Positions 24,501-39,500 of a stretch of DNA of 64,000 nucleotides are shown one piece after another; positions within the stretch are counted from its first letter, which is position 1, and every line of letters starts with the position of its first letter. A program made the translations under genes and the position numbers. This DNA is from Symbiodinium natans. Lineage: Eukaryota > Sar > Dinophyceae > Suessiales > Symbiodiniaceae. The stretch is taken from NCBI GenBank assembly GCA_905221605.1, contig CAJNDS010000096.1, forward strand, positions 77,501 to 141,500. Direction: 5' to 3'. The notes below the pieces were generated by a model. It made no database searches. It worked only from the letters and a program-made list of their open reading frames with translations, and was not told where the DNA came from.

Positions 24501-27500
24501 CCCTCGCTTGCTGTCGGATCCAATACAAGCAGCAAATAACAACACCCTACCCAGGGCTCAAACGCGGCTTAGTCAAGGTTCTGTGCGGCCCTCTGAAACG
24601 GTAAAAACCCTAAACGGGGTTCGGGTCGAGGTAGTGCCTTGCTGGAACCCTAAACCATTAAGGAACATGCTGCTACGTTGCTACTATAGGGACCCCCACG
24701 ACAGAAGTGTACAGCACCTGGTCCCCCCAACCCCTCCCCACGCGCACAGCCAAACAGGCCTGTGGCCAACAGCGAGTTCCTTGAGGGGGGGGGGGGGACA
24801 GCGTCATCCCGCGAAACCTAAACCCTAAACCCTAAACCCTAAACCCTAAACCCTAAACCCTGGAAGATTTTACGCACACTACACTGCGCAGGCACAGTCT
24901 GGGGGTTTGCAGGGTTAGGGCTTCCCTAAACCCGAAACCCTAAACTCCAAAGCCTTGAAGCCCCAAGAAGCTCACAGAACAGCGCAGATTCTGAGTGCAA
25001 GATGTTCAGTCGTGTCGCCAGCCGAAGAGGGTTTAGGGTTTAGGGTTTAGGATGGTCTGGGTAGTGTTGTAAGGAACCAAGGTTTAAGTACCCTCTTGAG
25101 TATGGGCTTTCTTGGGACCTCGCTAAATCCCTAGCTCCTGAACACGAAACCCTTTTGGAGTTTTGGGTTTAGCTTAGGCCCTAAATCCTGAACCGTAAAC
25201 CCTAATCCCGAAACCCTAAACCCAAATCCTAAACCCTAAACCCTAAACCCCAAACCCTAAACCCAACATGTTTCGGATGTTTACTCTGTTTAGGGTCTTA
25301 AGGGCCTTGAGGCTGTTTGGGCTATTTAGGCTGTTCAGGGTTATAAGGGCGCTTGGGTTGTTTGGGCTGCTTAAGGTGTCAAGGGTGCTTTGAGGATGCT
25401 TCGGTGGTTAAGGCTGCTTAGGGCTGCTAGGGGTGCTAAGGAAGTTTAGGGTGTGTCAGGATGTTTAGTGCGCTTAGGGTTCAGGCAGTTTAAAAGGGTA
25501 CTTGGACTGTTGAGCTTGTGGCTGGAGTGAGTTTATTGATTTTTGCTGATTACATTGGGCTGATAGGGGTTCAGTGTGTAGGGTGTCTGTGGGGTTTTGG
25601 GCTTGGGGGTCCCTAAGCCACAGCCGGTGGCGCTGGCAGGAGTTGAGCCAACACCCGAGCCCTACATCCCTGAACCCCAAAACCCCACGATCGAAACATG
25701 ATCTAAAGGTTACTCGGCTACCCTAATCTCTGAACTCTAAATTGTTTAACCCTAAACTTCAGCCAGGAGCCTCTTTAGGGTAACCCTAAACCCCAAAACC
25801 TAAACCCTAGCCTTCAGCCTGGACCCTTTTCAGGGTAACCCTAAACCCTAAACCCTAAACCCTAAACCCTAAACCCTAAACCCTAAACCCTAAACCCTAA
25901 ACCCTAAACCCTAAACCCTAAACCCTAAACTTCAGTTTCCCGGGCTTGTGGGATGTCAGCAGCCGGGCGGCATGTACTCCAGGAAGCCCTGGCGCGCATT
26001 TGAGGGTGGGAGGGAAGGGGGGAGGAGGTTATGGAGGCCGCCATCTTCTCTTCTTCAAAGCAGTGTTTAGGGGTTATGGTTTAGTTTAGTTCGGGTTTAG
26101 GATTTAGGTTTTAGGGTTTAGGGTTTGGGTTTAGGGTTTAGGGAGGCATGTAGGATTTCGGGTTTAGGGGGCAGGTAAGGCGTTGGAGGTGTTGGAGCTT
26201 CGGGTTACAGCTGAGCCGCCTCGCTCTTGATCTCGGCATCAGTGAAGATGAAGGTCACGCTCTCTCCTTCAAGGCTTCACCCCCACTAATGTGGGCTCAA
26301 GGGTCCTTTCATGGGAGGTTTAAAAGGGTATCCTAAGCCCTAAACCCTCATAAAGCTCAAAAATCCTAGACCCTAAACCCTACAAGCCAAGCTGACAGAA
26401 AGCAGTGAACTAACCTGAAGAAGGCCATAAATTCTCAAATTAATCGAGCCTAGCATCCAAACCCTATATCCCCCCTGAGCCCCAAACCTTCCTAAGCCAG
26501 AAGCGCTAAGCCGCAGGAGTCGGAACATAGCAGCCCAGGCGCCCTTGACACCGGCGCGGATGCACAGAGTCTTCAGGTCTTCGAAGAGCGCGTTGTCGTT
26601 GTAGGTCTTGGTAATCGTGATCCTTGGTTCCATGTCTATCAGGAGTAGAGTCAACCCTCATGTCCATTCACCCTACATACAGCAATAGCCCCTTGAGCAA
26701 GCCCTTTAAGATAACCTCCTACACATAACAGTGAAAGCCCTACGGAAACCCTAGGCCCACTACCCCAGAGCAGCCTCCAACCCCACACTGGGCTCAGGCG
26801 CTGGAAAGCGTAGTGCGCTGATGTAAAGGCGGCCAGCCTGTCACTCGAACTACAGGAGCTTTAAGCAACTACCAAAGCCCCTAAAACCTATAAACCCTAA
26901 ACCCTAAACCCTAAACCCCAAACCTGTGCCGAAACCCTAAACACGAAAGTCCCCCAACTAGAGGTTTGTTCTAAAGGTCGTTTATAGGGCTGGACCATGG
27001 GAATCCTTGCCTTATGGATATTTTGGGGGACTTAGGGTTTAATTGGGGTTTAGGTATGTTTCGAGGACGGGTCTAAGGAAAAAAATGAATTTGAACTGCG
27101 CCGAATTAGCTTCGTGTTGGGGACAAAGCCTCCAGGCCATGGGAAGCTAGCGTTTACTACATAGGGTTTAGGGTTTAGGGTTTAGGGTTTAGGCTTTAGG
27201 CTTTAGGCTGTAGGGTTCAATCCACCATCCACAAAATTATTCATAGCCTGGGTTCTGACAATGGCGGTGGATTTGGGGGTCTGAATTATGTAGCTGCGTT
27301 ACATAGCAAAACGGGCCGCCCAACCCGCGTAGGGCTTGCAACACCCAACCCTGAACCCCAGACCTCAGACCCTAGACCCTAGACCCTAGACCAGTCGTGG
27401 GAGGCTTGACCCTCGAAGGCCCATACTTGGAGGTTCATGGGACTTAAGAACCACTTATAACTGGGCTTATAACCCTACTTATAATTGGGATAACCCCGAT

Positions 27501-30500
27501 AAGGCCTTTTAGGGGTACTATAAGTAGGATTATAAGTACAGTTTTTCGTGGTTCGTAAGTACCATGAACCTTCAAGTAGGTTCGCCACCACGCTGGGCTG
27601 TTCCAGAGGCTCGAGCAGCCACGCATACGGGCAACGGTGCTCCCGACCCCTTAAACCCTAAACCCTAAACGCTGAACCCTGAACCCTAAACCGTAAACCC
27701 TAAACCCTAAACCCTAAACCCTAAACCCTAAACCCTAAACCCTAAACCCTAAACCCTAGGGTTGGCACCCTTAAGCCCTTTAGTGTTTAGGGTTTAGGGT
27801 TTAGGGCTTAGGGGTTAGGGAAACCCCTGAACCCTCTCAACCCTAACTCGAAACCCCTTAACCCTCAACCCCAAAAACCTGACACCCAAAACTCTGAATT
27901 CTAGACCTGAAACCCCTAAACCCTCAACCTCTAATAACTCCCCAAAACTTCAAGCCCACACCTTCCAAGCCCTCATGGCCTCGCCAAACTCTGCTTACCA
28001 CTGCCGCCGACACCCACCAGCATGGCGCTACCACGCTTCTGCTGGATGGTACCTGCAAGTGGGGTTTAGGGTTTAAGGGGTAAGGGTTTAGGGTTTAGGG
28101 TTTAGGGTTTAGGGTTTAAGGGCTGAGGGTGCTGAAGGCATAAGGACTCGAGGCCTACACTGGCATGCTTCTCTGCTGCCTGGCTGTGATGATGCTGGGC
28201 AGCTGGAGAAGCTGTGGTGACGAGGTGAAGATAAGTCATAGGGCTTAGGGTTGAGGCTTTCAGGTTTAGGGTTTAGGGTTTAGGGTTTAGGGTTTAGGGT
28301 TTAGGGTTTAGGGTTTAGGGTTTAGGGTTTAGGGTTGAGGCTTAGGGTGGTTTAGGGCTTAGCAGAATGACGCCCCAAATCGCCGGGGAGAAGCTCTCAA
28401 GCCCTAAAGCCCCTTAAGCCCTGAAGCTCTAGAGCCTGAAGCAAGTAAGCCCTAAACCCTAAACCCTAAACCCCAAACCCTAAACCCTAAACCCCAAAGC
28501 GCAGCTCAGCTACGGTTGATCTTCATCAAATGCTGCATCGCCTCGTCGAAGAGGACGAGCTGCATGGCCTGCTCATGAATGGAGCTGCCAAGTTCTGAAA
28601 GAAACTGGGTTTAGGGTTTAGGGTTTAGGGTTTAGGGTTTAGGGCTTGGGGCTTGGGGTTTAGGGTTTAGGGTTTAGGGTTTAGGGCTAGGGTTTGGGGT
28701 TTAGGGTTTAGGGCTTAGGGTTTAGGGTTTAGGGTTCAGGGTTTGGAGTTCAGGAGCCGCATGGGCTCGTATACGTGGTGTTCGGGTTTAGGGGTTAGGG
28801 TTTAGGGTTAGTGTAATGCAAGGCACAGCAAGACTACGGCGGCCCTCGAATGACGGCGTTCCATCGGTACCATGCGTGTGTGGGTGTGTGCAGGGAGACG
28901 CTAACTGAACACGGGGGCGATACTTCTCTGACATGGGCCAGCCTGCAGCACATAGTTGTTTCGGGTTTGGGGTTGAATGGATTTGGGTTAGTACCCACTG
29001 GTTTTGCAAGAGGCGCTGGAACCCGAACCCTATAAGCCCCACAGCCCTAAAATCAGAAACTTAAAACGACATGCAACACACACGCCATGCAAAACAATGC
29101 ACAGGTAGTTCTCTACATTAGGACCCCTTTTTTGGTTTCTATATACATACTACGGCACCCTTTCAAAAAGGCCCCCCCCCCCAAGAGGGACCCTAATCTA
29201 ATTGTTGAGAACTGACCAACCCTAAACCCGAAACCCTAAACCATCCTAAACCCTAAACCCTGACCCACCCCCCCCCCCCCCCAAAAAAAACAAAAAAAAA
29301 AGTGCCCCTAATTTTTGAGTACTGACCATAAACTAAGGCCGGCCACAATATCTCGGTGCCTTGGCAGGATAGGCCTCATTGTACTTGCCCAGGTAGTAGT
29401 AAGCCTGAGGTTGAGGTTTCAACTCAGCCTTCGGTTTAGGGCTTAGGGCTTTAGGGCTTAGGGCTTAGGGCTTCGGGTTTAGGGTTTAGGGTTTAGGGTT
29501 TAGGGTTTAGAGTTTAGGGTTTAGGGTTTAGGGTTTAGGGTTGTCGGGGGAACTGGGGGTAGAACTTCGGAAGCGCTAAACCCTAAACCCTAAACCCTAA
29601 ACCCTAAACCCTAAACCCTAAACCCTAAACCCTAAACCCTAAACCCTAAACTTGTGGCTCAGCAACCGCGCAGAACTGCCTGAAAGTCAACCAGCGCATG
29701 CTCCAGGTTTGGGGTTTCAGGGCTTGAGGTCCCCACAAGCCCTTTTTTGGGCTTTAGGGTTTAGGGTGTAGGGGTTTCGGGTTTAGGGCTTAATTAGAAG
29801 CTCTTTTGACTTAGTGCGTCTACTTACGGTCCCCTGGAAACCGATTATAGTCCCCATCATCCAGCTAACTTACTAAGTCAAAATGGCTAGGTCTCAGGGG
29901 CTTAGAGGAATGGCATTCAAATTGTGCAATCTGGACGTTGGTCGGACTTTGCCCCATGCCGCAATGAAAACCTTGCTATGTTTCTCTAAGTCCTGCTAGA
30001 ATACGGAGCCTTGTATTTGAACCCTTAAACATTTTGAGGATCCACTGTGTAGGGTTTCACGGGTTTGGGGCTTAAGGTGTTCATGCTGGCTGAGATTTGT
30101 AGATAAACCCTAAAATCCTAAGCCCTTAAACTGCGCATCAGGGGTTTAGGGTTCAGGGCAAGGGGCAAAGCCCTTTTCACTTAGTAAGTTAGTAAAGCGG
30201 GTTGTGGGGATTCTAATCAGCTTTCTAGGGGCTACTAGAAGACTTGCTAGGTCAGAAAAGCTTCGAATGAGGGTCCCTAACCCTAAACCCTAAACCCTAA
30301 ACTCTAAGCCCTAAGTCCTAAACCCTAAACTCTAAGCCCTAAGCCCTAAACCCTGTACAAAAAATGACCCTGCCGAGCGGCTTTGCCTTTGACGGCCTCC
30401 CACTCGGCCGGCTCGTAAATCTTCGGCGCGCCTGGCCATGTACTCGGGTCTCAGGGTTCAGGGCTTAAGGCCGAGGCTCCCAAACCTCAACCCTGATCCT

Positions 30501-33500
30501 ACACAATAAACCCTAAAACCCCAAACCCTGAACCCTACACCCTGAACCCTAAACGCTAAACCCTAGACCCTAAACCCTCGACCCTAGACCCTTAAACCCT
30601 AAACCCTAAACCCGAAAGGCCTTTCTCCTCACCAGTCTCATCGTCGTACTCGATCTCGCGCAGGAAGTCGGCGAACCACTCCTGGGTCAATAGGATCGGA
30701 AGTGTAGGGTTCAGGGTTTAGGGTTTAGGGTTTAGGGTTTAGGGTTTAGGGTTTAGGGTTTAGGGTTTAGGGTTTAGGGTTTAGGGTTCAGGGTTCATGG
30801 TTCAGGGTTCAGGGTTCAGGGTTCAGGGTTCAGGGTTCAGGGTTCAGGGTTCAGGGTTCGGGGTTCAGGGTTCAGGGTTCAGGGTTCAGGGTTAGGGCTT
30901 AGAGCATAGTGTTGAGGGTTTAGGCTTTAGGATTTAGGAACTGTAGTGTTTTGGGGTTCAGGGGTTCTGCATACTCCTAGATACCTGAATCACTTGTTGA
31001 GGGCCCAGGGGTTCAGAGTCTCGGGTTTAGAGTTCAGGGTTACAGGGTTCCAAACCGGCGTGTTGGCTGTGAGACGTACAGCCTGCCCCTAAGAAGCTCT
31101 TCACTTTAGGTTGTAAGGTTTAGGGTTTGGGTTTAGGGTTTAGGGTTTAGGGTCCAGGGCTAGGATTCTCAGCCCTCCTGCCCCAGCCGTCATGTTGTCG
31201 AGGGGCCGTGTTCTTGTTCTCGGCGGCCAGCTGCTCTCCGAAGTGAACAGGCATGAACCTCACACGCAATGTAGGTTCCCAACGGTTCACGACGCCACAC
31301 ACATTTAAGCCGAAAGCCCAAATCCCAAGACGACCCTTCAGGGGCATGCAAACTGGAAGTGTTCGCTTCAAAAAACTTCCTCGGCAGAACTTCGCGCCGA
31401 GTAGAACAACCCAGAACAATAACCTTAAACTCCAACCCTAAGCAACTCACATGGGGTATGTGCCTTAACCTTTTGGTCTCTGTTGAAAGTCTTGCACCGT
31501 TCCCTATAGTTTGGGAACCCTCAACCCTACATCCCTCAATCTTGAACCCCAAGAACCATCAGCCCCCACACCTTCTGAAACGCTGGGACAGCTAGAGCCC
31601 CCCTAACCCTTTTTAGGGTTTAGGGTTTAGGGTTTAGGGTTTAGGGTTTAGGGTTTAGGGTTTAGGGTTTAGGGTTTAGGGTTTAGCTTACAACAGCAGC
31701 CCCCGCATGGCTTTGGTCCAGTCTGAGGAGCTCAGCAAGCGTCTTCCTCGCTGGGAACAGGCCCATTCAACGAGGGGGGTGGGCGGGGGGAGGGGGGCAA
31801 CATTGCGAGCTGAAGGCCTCGGGTTTAGATAGTCCGTTGGACGTCGCAAAACATTTGCCCCCTCCAAACTCATCCCTGTCTTGTGGTCTTAAAGAGTAGG
31901 GGGCAATGCGGCTTCTAAGTTTTGGCTCACGACTTTCAGATTTCCTGGCTCAGAGCTGGCAGTTTCGGAGCCTAAACCCTAAACCCTAAACCCTAAACCC
32001 TAAACCCTAAACCCTAAACCCTAAACCCTAAACCCTAAACCCTAAACCACTTAGGATGGCATGGGCTTGGGGCTCCTAACCCTAACATGAAACGACCTAG
32101 GCCTATAGGTCAAGGTCTGCGGACGTACCAGACTGTTCATGGGCACTTGTAGGTAGTGCTCTCTGTAACATAACAGTAGAATTTTGGGGTTCAAAAGCGC
32201 AATTCACGTCGGAGAGCATTTTGGGGTTCAGGTTAAGAGCCTGAAGCCCAAGATCGATTTCTCTTGCCACGGCTCTCGACCAAGTTCTTGTCAACGTCTC
32301 GGCACAGCTTGTCCGCAAACACACGCTGGCCTGGTTTCGAAACCCAGGACATGGTGATGTAAAAACCCTGAACCCTATAGACCCTACACCAACCTGATAA
32401 CACGTGTTGAAACCAATGGGGACGAGCATGTGGGTTTAGGAATTTTTTTTGTTTCGGCTTGAGGGTCTAGGGTAAGTGACCAGCCCTGAGAAGCAGTTCG
32501 AAGGCCCCTTGAAAGTCACTGAATTTAGGATATAACTCCCGGAACTCAAGTTCTATGGATAAGGGGCCCTCCACTTGTAAGACGATCCCTGAGAGCGAGG
32601 CTTTCGGTGAAAACCCTAAACCCTACCCTAAACCCTAAACCCTAAACCCTAAACCCTAAACCCTAAACCCTAAACCCTAAACCCTAAACCCTAAACCCTA
32701 AACCCTAAACCCTCAAGTCTGTCGGTCTGGAGATGACAAGTTGGGGGGAGGTAGGGCATTTGGAAGTGCTTCTTGCCCCAGGGTTGCAGCTAGGGTTAAG
32801 GGTTAAGGGTTAAGGGTTAAGGGTTAAGGGTTGAGGGTTAAGAGTTAAGGGTTAAGGGTTAAGGGTTAAGGTTTAAGGGTTAAAGGTTTAGGGTTTAGGC
32901 TTGGGTTGTCCAAGGCACACTCGTGCTTCCACAGACCAACGAGGACGGTCGGCGTGGTGACGATGTTGACGGGGCACTCCATGACGCCCTGTTTTGGAGA
33001 CCGTAGACCCTACACACCAAAATATAAAGTGCTAGGGTTTAGGGTTTAGGGTTTCGGGTTTCGGGCTTAGGGTTACCTCCCCAATGTACCCGCCAAGATG
33101 CCCGAGATTGCGCTCAATGAAGGTACACCCTGAACCCTGAACCCTGAACCCTGAACCCTGAACCCTGAACCCTGAACCGTAGATCAAGCAATTGCCAGCC
33201 TCAGGTTACTCGTTCGGGCTTATATAGGTGGGGGTACACCCATGAAGCCCTACTTCCCTCGTATGAGAACTGTTACGTTTAGGGAAGGGCCTGTTGCACT
33301 TCAATTGAAGCAACTGCTCTCCCCACAAGAGAGGGAACTCGCGGGCACAACCCTAAACCCTAAACCCTAAACCCTAAACCATAAACCCTAAACCCTAAAC
33401 CCTAAACCCCGTCATATAGCGCGAAATGATGCGAGTTCAAAAAGTTTAGAGGGTGGGGATTGAGAGTACCGAGGCCTGGAACACGCGACTCAGGTCTCGC

Positions 33501-36500
33501 ATGTTGAAGATGTAGTGGAAGCCTCACCAAAGTACCCTAAACCCTAAACCCTAAACCGTGAACCTTAAACTCAGAACCCTACACCCAGAGCCCTAAACCC
33601 TAGCCAGGGCTCCCCCCTCGAATAAGCCAACAAGCTCTGGAAAGTTGGCGGCTCTACGTTTTCAAGGGTTTAGGGTTTAGGGTTTAGGGTTTAGGGTTTA
33701 GGGTTTAGGGTTTAGGGTTTAGGGTTTAGGGTTTAGGGTTTAGGTTTCGGCTTTAGGTTTCGGTTTAGGCGAATATTCTCAAGAGTTTTGGGTTCGTGGT
33801 TTATGGTTTAGGCTAGCTAGAGTCCAACGAAGGACATTAGGGAATCTCTCCTTGGACAGACAATTGTGAAAGATACTGTGCTTGCTGTTTGGGGGAAATC
33901 TGTGCAAAAAATGTCTGAAAACGAGAAGAGGCCCTGCGCGTCATCCAATCTGGGAATCACCCAACAACTTGCCCCCGTGGTACGCTAGTGCATGAAATCA
34001 CTTGTCCCATTCCCCCCTATGCCCTAAACAACAATGGGGATAACCCGCCAAACTCCCTAAACCCTAAACCCTAAACCCTAAACCCTAAGCCCTAAACCCT
34101 AAACCCTAAACCCAAAACCCAAAACCCAAAACCCTAAACCCTGCATTGTGGGACGAGAAGCGCAGTGGCGTCGGCAGCAGCTTGCTCTTGACGCGATCCC
34201 AGACCTCGATGGCATGGCATAGGGTTTGGTGCAGAGCATTTGCGCTTGAAGACTTTTGGGTTTAGGGTTTAGGGTTTAGGGTTTGGGGTTTAGGGTTTGG
34301 GGTTTAGGGTTTAGGGTTTAGGGCCTATTGGGCTGAACACGCAGGATTCAGGCCCCAGGCGTGCTACACCAGATGAAACAACTGACTTGAGTCCAACACC
34401 CCTGAATCAAACGAAGCCCTAAACCCCGAATATTGCACCGAAACTCTGCGTTCATGAAGGCCATTTAGGGTTTAGGGTTTAGGGCTTAGGGTTTAGGGTT
34501 TAGGGTTTAGGGTTTAGGGTTCAGGGTTCAGGGTCGAGGCCCACACCTCTATCCTAGAGCCTATCTGTATAAACTGGATGCCCTGGATAAGCTCTTCTAA
34601 GCCAGGCCCCGCAAACCTTAAAGACCATGAAGCCCTGTGAGCCCTAGTCGCCTCAATCAAAGCACTGAAGCCCTCAACCGCTTAAACCCTGAACCCCAAA
34701 AAGTAAACCCTGCACCTAGCCCCCCGCCCTGAACTGTCAACCTGACGAATGGGAAACCTAAACCCCTGAAGCCCTGAAGACCCAAAATTTGAACCGCCTA
34801 AACCCTAAACCCCAAGCCCTAAACCCCAAACCCTTAACCCTAGGCCCTAAACCCTAAACCCTAAACCCTGAACGCTATCAGGTCTGAAGCCCCCAAGCTT
34901 AAAACCCTAAAACCTTCCACGTTACTCAAGCCGCGGGGCCCTCAATGCAGGTTTAGGGTTTAGGGTTTAGGGTTTAGGGTTTAGGGTTTAGGGTTTAGGG
35001 TTTAGGGAATAGGGTTTAGGGTTACACCCACAGCAAGCTCAGGACCACACATCCACCGTGGCCGCGGTGAGCTTCTTGCTCATGTCGATGACGTCGGCTT
35101 TGGCGCCGGCCTCCGCAGGTCTTCGGAACTTGGGGCTCTAGTGGATTTGGGGGTTGGGGGCCGGGGGGGGGTCTCTTGTGAAGCCCTAAACCCTAAACCC
35201 TAAACCCTAAACCCTAAACCTTAAACCCTAAACCCTAAACCTGAACCCTTAACCCTGAAACCCTGAACAGTCCAGGGTTTCAGGTTTTTGGGTACTGGTC
35301 CTTTGGGGCTGGTGCCGTAGGTGCAGGATTGGGACTGATCCGAAACGCGGCACAGGCTTTGAGGGTTTATAGTGTTGTGGGTTGATATGGTTGGTGGTAG
35401 GGTTAAGGCTGCCCTATGTGTGACCCCAAAAGCTTGTCGCACCCATTGAGATTTCAAGTGCACCCTCAACCTGAAACGGCCTTTCCCCAAGGGTTTAGGG
35501 TTTAGGGTTTAGGGTTTAGGGTTTAGGGTTTAGGGTGTAGGGTGTAGGGGTTAGGGTTTAGGGTTTAGGGCTTAGGCTGCTTAGACCCGCCTTCGTACTG
35601 AACTTGGACTTCATGATGCTGCCGAAGATGTTGTCCACGGACACCGTGGAGGGCAGGACCATGTTGAAGCACATGAACCTCAGGGGATCGAAGTCGAAAC
35701 CTTCCAACCCCAAGCCCTAAGCCCTAAGCCCTAAGCCCTAAGCCCTAAGCCCTAAACCCTAAACCCTAAACCCTAAACCCTAAACCCTGAACCCTAAACC
35801 CTAAATCCTGAACCCTGAACCCTGAACCCTGAACCCTAAACCCTAAACCCTAAACTAAACCTCGGAACCCTAAGCTGCAATGGCAAGAGGTTCAGGATTG
35901 AGGATTGAGAGTTTGGGCTTCGCCGGCATCGCGTGTTAAGTTCTGGGGGAGGGGGAGGTTCTGGGGATCCAGGGTTCGAGTCTATGGGTGTAGGGTTTAG
36001 GGTTTAGGGTTTAGGGTTCAGGGTTCAGGGTTCAGGGTTCAGGGTTCAGGTTTCAGGGTTAGGGTTTAGGGTTTAGGGTCTAGGGTTTAAGGGTTTAGGG
36101 TTTAGGGTCTTAGGGGTCCAGGCCCAGGCGCTTGGACTTGTATCGGTTCGGGATATCGTTCTTGCCGCCGCCTGCCAGGGCGAGACGCCATGCCCATGAG
36201 CTGTGGCTAGGGTATGAGGGTTTAGGGTTGAGGGGTTGGAGTTTAGGGTTTAGGCTTCAGGAGCATCAGGTAAACCGTAAAACCTCACTTGAACGGCCTA
36301 ACCGCAGACCCGAAACCACGAAGGCCCCTAAACCCTAAACCCTAAACCCTAAACCCTAAACCCTAAACCCTAAACCCTAAACCCTAAACCCTAAACCCTA
36401 AACCCTAAACCCTAAACCCTAAACCCTAAACCCTAAACCCTAAACCCTAAACCGGCGGAAGGTTTTTTTTTGCAAAGGTGTGGCTCGGCCATGTTTTCTT

Positions 36501-39500
36501 GCGGTGTGGCTCGGCCTTGGTTCTTAGCATTGCAGAGGCTGCAAATACTGTAAATAACAACATTTGTGCGTTGCCAGAGCCTGCAAATATTGTAACTAGC
36601 GGCATTTCTGCGTTGTCAGATGCTGCAAATACTGTAAATAGCAGCATTTGTGCGTGTCCGGAGGTCGCAAATGCTGAAACTAGCAGCCTTTCCGAGTTCC
36701 AGAGGCAGCAAATACTATAAATAGCAGCAGAGGCTGCAAGTATGGTAAATAGCAGGATTTCTGAGTTTGGAGAGGCTGCACACGCTGGGGGTTGAGGGTT
36801 TGATCTCGGCAAGCACAAGCGGCATTTCTGAGTGCTGTGAATACTGCAAATAGCAGCATCTGCGCGCTGCCAGAGCCTGCAAATGCTGTTAATAGCAGCA
36901 TTTCTGCGTTGTCAGAAGCTGCCAATGATGTAAATAGCAGCATTTGCGCGTGTCCAGAGGCCGCAAGGACTGTAATTAGCAGCATTTCCGAGTTTGCAGA
37001 GGCTGTCAGTACTGTACAAATAGCAGCAGTTCTGCGTTTTCAAAGGTTCCCCTCCCCCATTTGCAAACACAATGCTCGCATCATGCGTTTAAAAAAAGAC
37101 TGTGCAGCTTAAAATGGGTGGCAGCCTTAAAACAAGCGGGGGGGTTTGGGGGGGGCGCAGCCCCCCCCCCCCCATTTGCAAACACAATGCTCGGCTGGCA
37201 TGATGGGCTTCAGAAAACGGATGTTTTTCTGAAAGCTTCGCACGTCTAAAAAGAGCGGGGCTTCAACACGGAGCAAAGTCGAGCCAAGCCAATCCGAGGC
37301 GAGCCAAGCCCCAACCAAGCGAGCTAACCAGGCCAAGGCCGTGCCTAGCAAGCCAACTTCAGCCGAGCGAGGCAAGCCCGACACAAGGAAAGCCAAGCCG
37401 AGCCAAGCCGAGCCGAGCCGAGCCGAGCCGAGAAAAGCCAAGCCGCGCCAAGCCGAGACAAGCCGAGACGAGCCAGGCCAAGCAGAGCCAAGCCAAGCCA
37501 CGCCTTCGCAAGGGGACAGGCCCGAGCCACACCTTTGCAAGGGGACAGGCCCGAGCCACACCTGTGCAAAAAAACCTGGGCCCCCCTAAACCCTAAACCC
37601 TAAACACTCTCTAACCTATGTATATTTAACGGCTAATGGATTCGCGGTTTTCCACCAAAAATTCCCGGACAAGCACCAACAATTCCCGGACAAGCACCAA
37701 CACTTCCGGGACAAGCAACAATTCACGGCCAACCACCAAAAATTCCCGGACAAGCACCAAAAATTCCCGGACAAAGCACCGAAAAATCCCGGACAAAGCG
37801 CCCAAAATTCCCGGACAAAGCACCAACAATTCCCGGACAAGCACCAAAAACTCCCGGACAAGCACCAACAACTCCCGGACAAGCACCGAAAATTCCCACA
37901 AGCACCAAAAAACTCCCGGACAAGCACCAAAAACTCCCGGACAAGCACCAACAACTCCCGGACAAACACCAAAAAACTCCCGGACAAGCATCAAAAATTC
38001 CCGGACAAGCATCCACAATTCCCGGACAAGCACCACATATTCCCGGACAAAGCGCCAAAAATTCCCGGACAAAGCACCAACAACTCGCGGACAAAGCACC
38101 AACAATTCCCGGACAAGCACCAACAATTCCCGGACAAGCACCAACGCTTCCCGGACAAGCAACAATTCACGGCCAACCACCAAAAACTCCCGGACAAGCA
38201 CCTAAAATTCCCGGACAAAGGGGGAACAATTCGCGGACAAAAGCACCAAAACAAAAATATTTTCATAATGTTATGGGATCCAATGGGTGGGTGGGTCGAT
38301 ATTCGACACCGGAGTAACGAGCTCTACTAGTGAAATGCTTGGACTTGAGATGCTGAACCCTAAACCCTAAACCCTAACCCTGAATGGCCTGAACCGTAGA
38401 CCCGAAACCACGAAGGCCCCTAAACCCTAAACCCTAAAAACCCTAAACCCTAAACCCTAAACCCTAAGCCCTAAGCCCTAAGCCCTAAACCCTAAACCCT
38501 AAACTAAGCCCTCAACTCCAAAATAGAGGCGCCTGGATGGCCCATGGCGCCGATGTACTGAAGTCCCTCGATGCTCTTGAAGTCGCCACCTGCAATGTTG
38601 GGACATGTAGTCTTTGGGTGGCTTTTGGGGTTTTAGGGTTTAGGGTTTTGGGGTTTTAGGGGTTTAGGGTTTAGGGGTTTTAGGGGTTTCAGGGCTTGGG
38701 GGTTAGTTAGGGGTTAGTTAGGGGTTTTAGGGTTTTAGGGGTTTTAGGGTTTGCAGGTTTTCAGGTTCAGGGTTTAGGGTTTAGGGTTTGCGGTTCAGGG
38801 TTATAGGGATTAGGGGTTGGGGGGCTTTAAACTTTAGGATTTGCAAGATATTGGGATTTAGGGGTTGATTGATCATTTTGTGTTTGTTTTTTTTTGGGGG
38901 AGGGAGGGGGGGGGGGGGGGGAATGCAGGGTTTAGGGCTTTTTGTTGAGGGCTGAGGGTTGAGGGACCCTCAACCCTAAACCCTAAACCCTAAAACCCTA
39001 AAACCCTAAAACCCTAAACCCTAAACCCTAAAACCCGAAACCCTCTGAGCCTCAAAACCCCTCAAAAGTCGCCTCAAAGCACACAGAAGCAAGGCTGTGG
39101 CCCGGGCGCTTGTCCTTGTCCAAGAAGTAGAAGCCCGACATCTCAATCAGCTGACCTTAGGGTTTTGGGGTTTCGGGTTTAGGGTTTAGGGTTTGGAGTT
39201 TAGGGTTTAGGGTTTCGGGTTTAGGGTGTCGGCTTTCGGGGTTCACGGGCTTTTTGGGGTTTGGGGGGCTTAGGGGCTTAGGCTTAGGGTTTCAGGGTCT
39301 TCTTGGTCTGTGGGATCTTAGTGCGCGGGGCATCTCAACCCACCGACCTTGCTTGGTGTTTCGGATTGGGGATGTTACGGCCTTGGGGTGATCCGCCCCA
39401 AACCCTAAACCCTAAACCCTAAGCTTGAATCGGAGATCTTAGCCCCAAAACCACCATCAGCCAAAGCGAAGTTACATTGACATGCCCCCATTGTGTCGTC

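Noticed and set aside
31190-31560. Overlapping 62-120-codon frames
   Set aside because: No dynein motif is needed here because exon 36 joins exon 37 in phase; no other domain recognised.
33060-33125. Island between exons 34 and 35 that looked like another exon
   Set aside because: Exon 34 (RVFQ) joins exon 35 (GVMEC) directly in phase as in the family, so the island is intronic.
37636-38205. 189-codon + frame and 191-codon - frame
   Set aside because: Both are translations of a 20-21-bp minisatellite; no start context, domain or codon bias.
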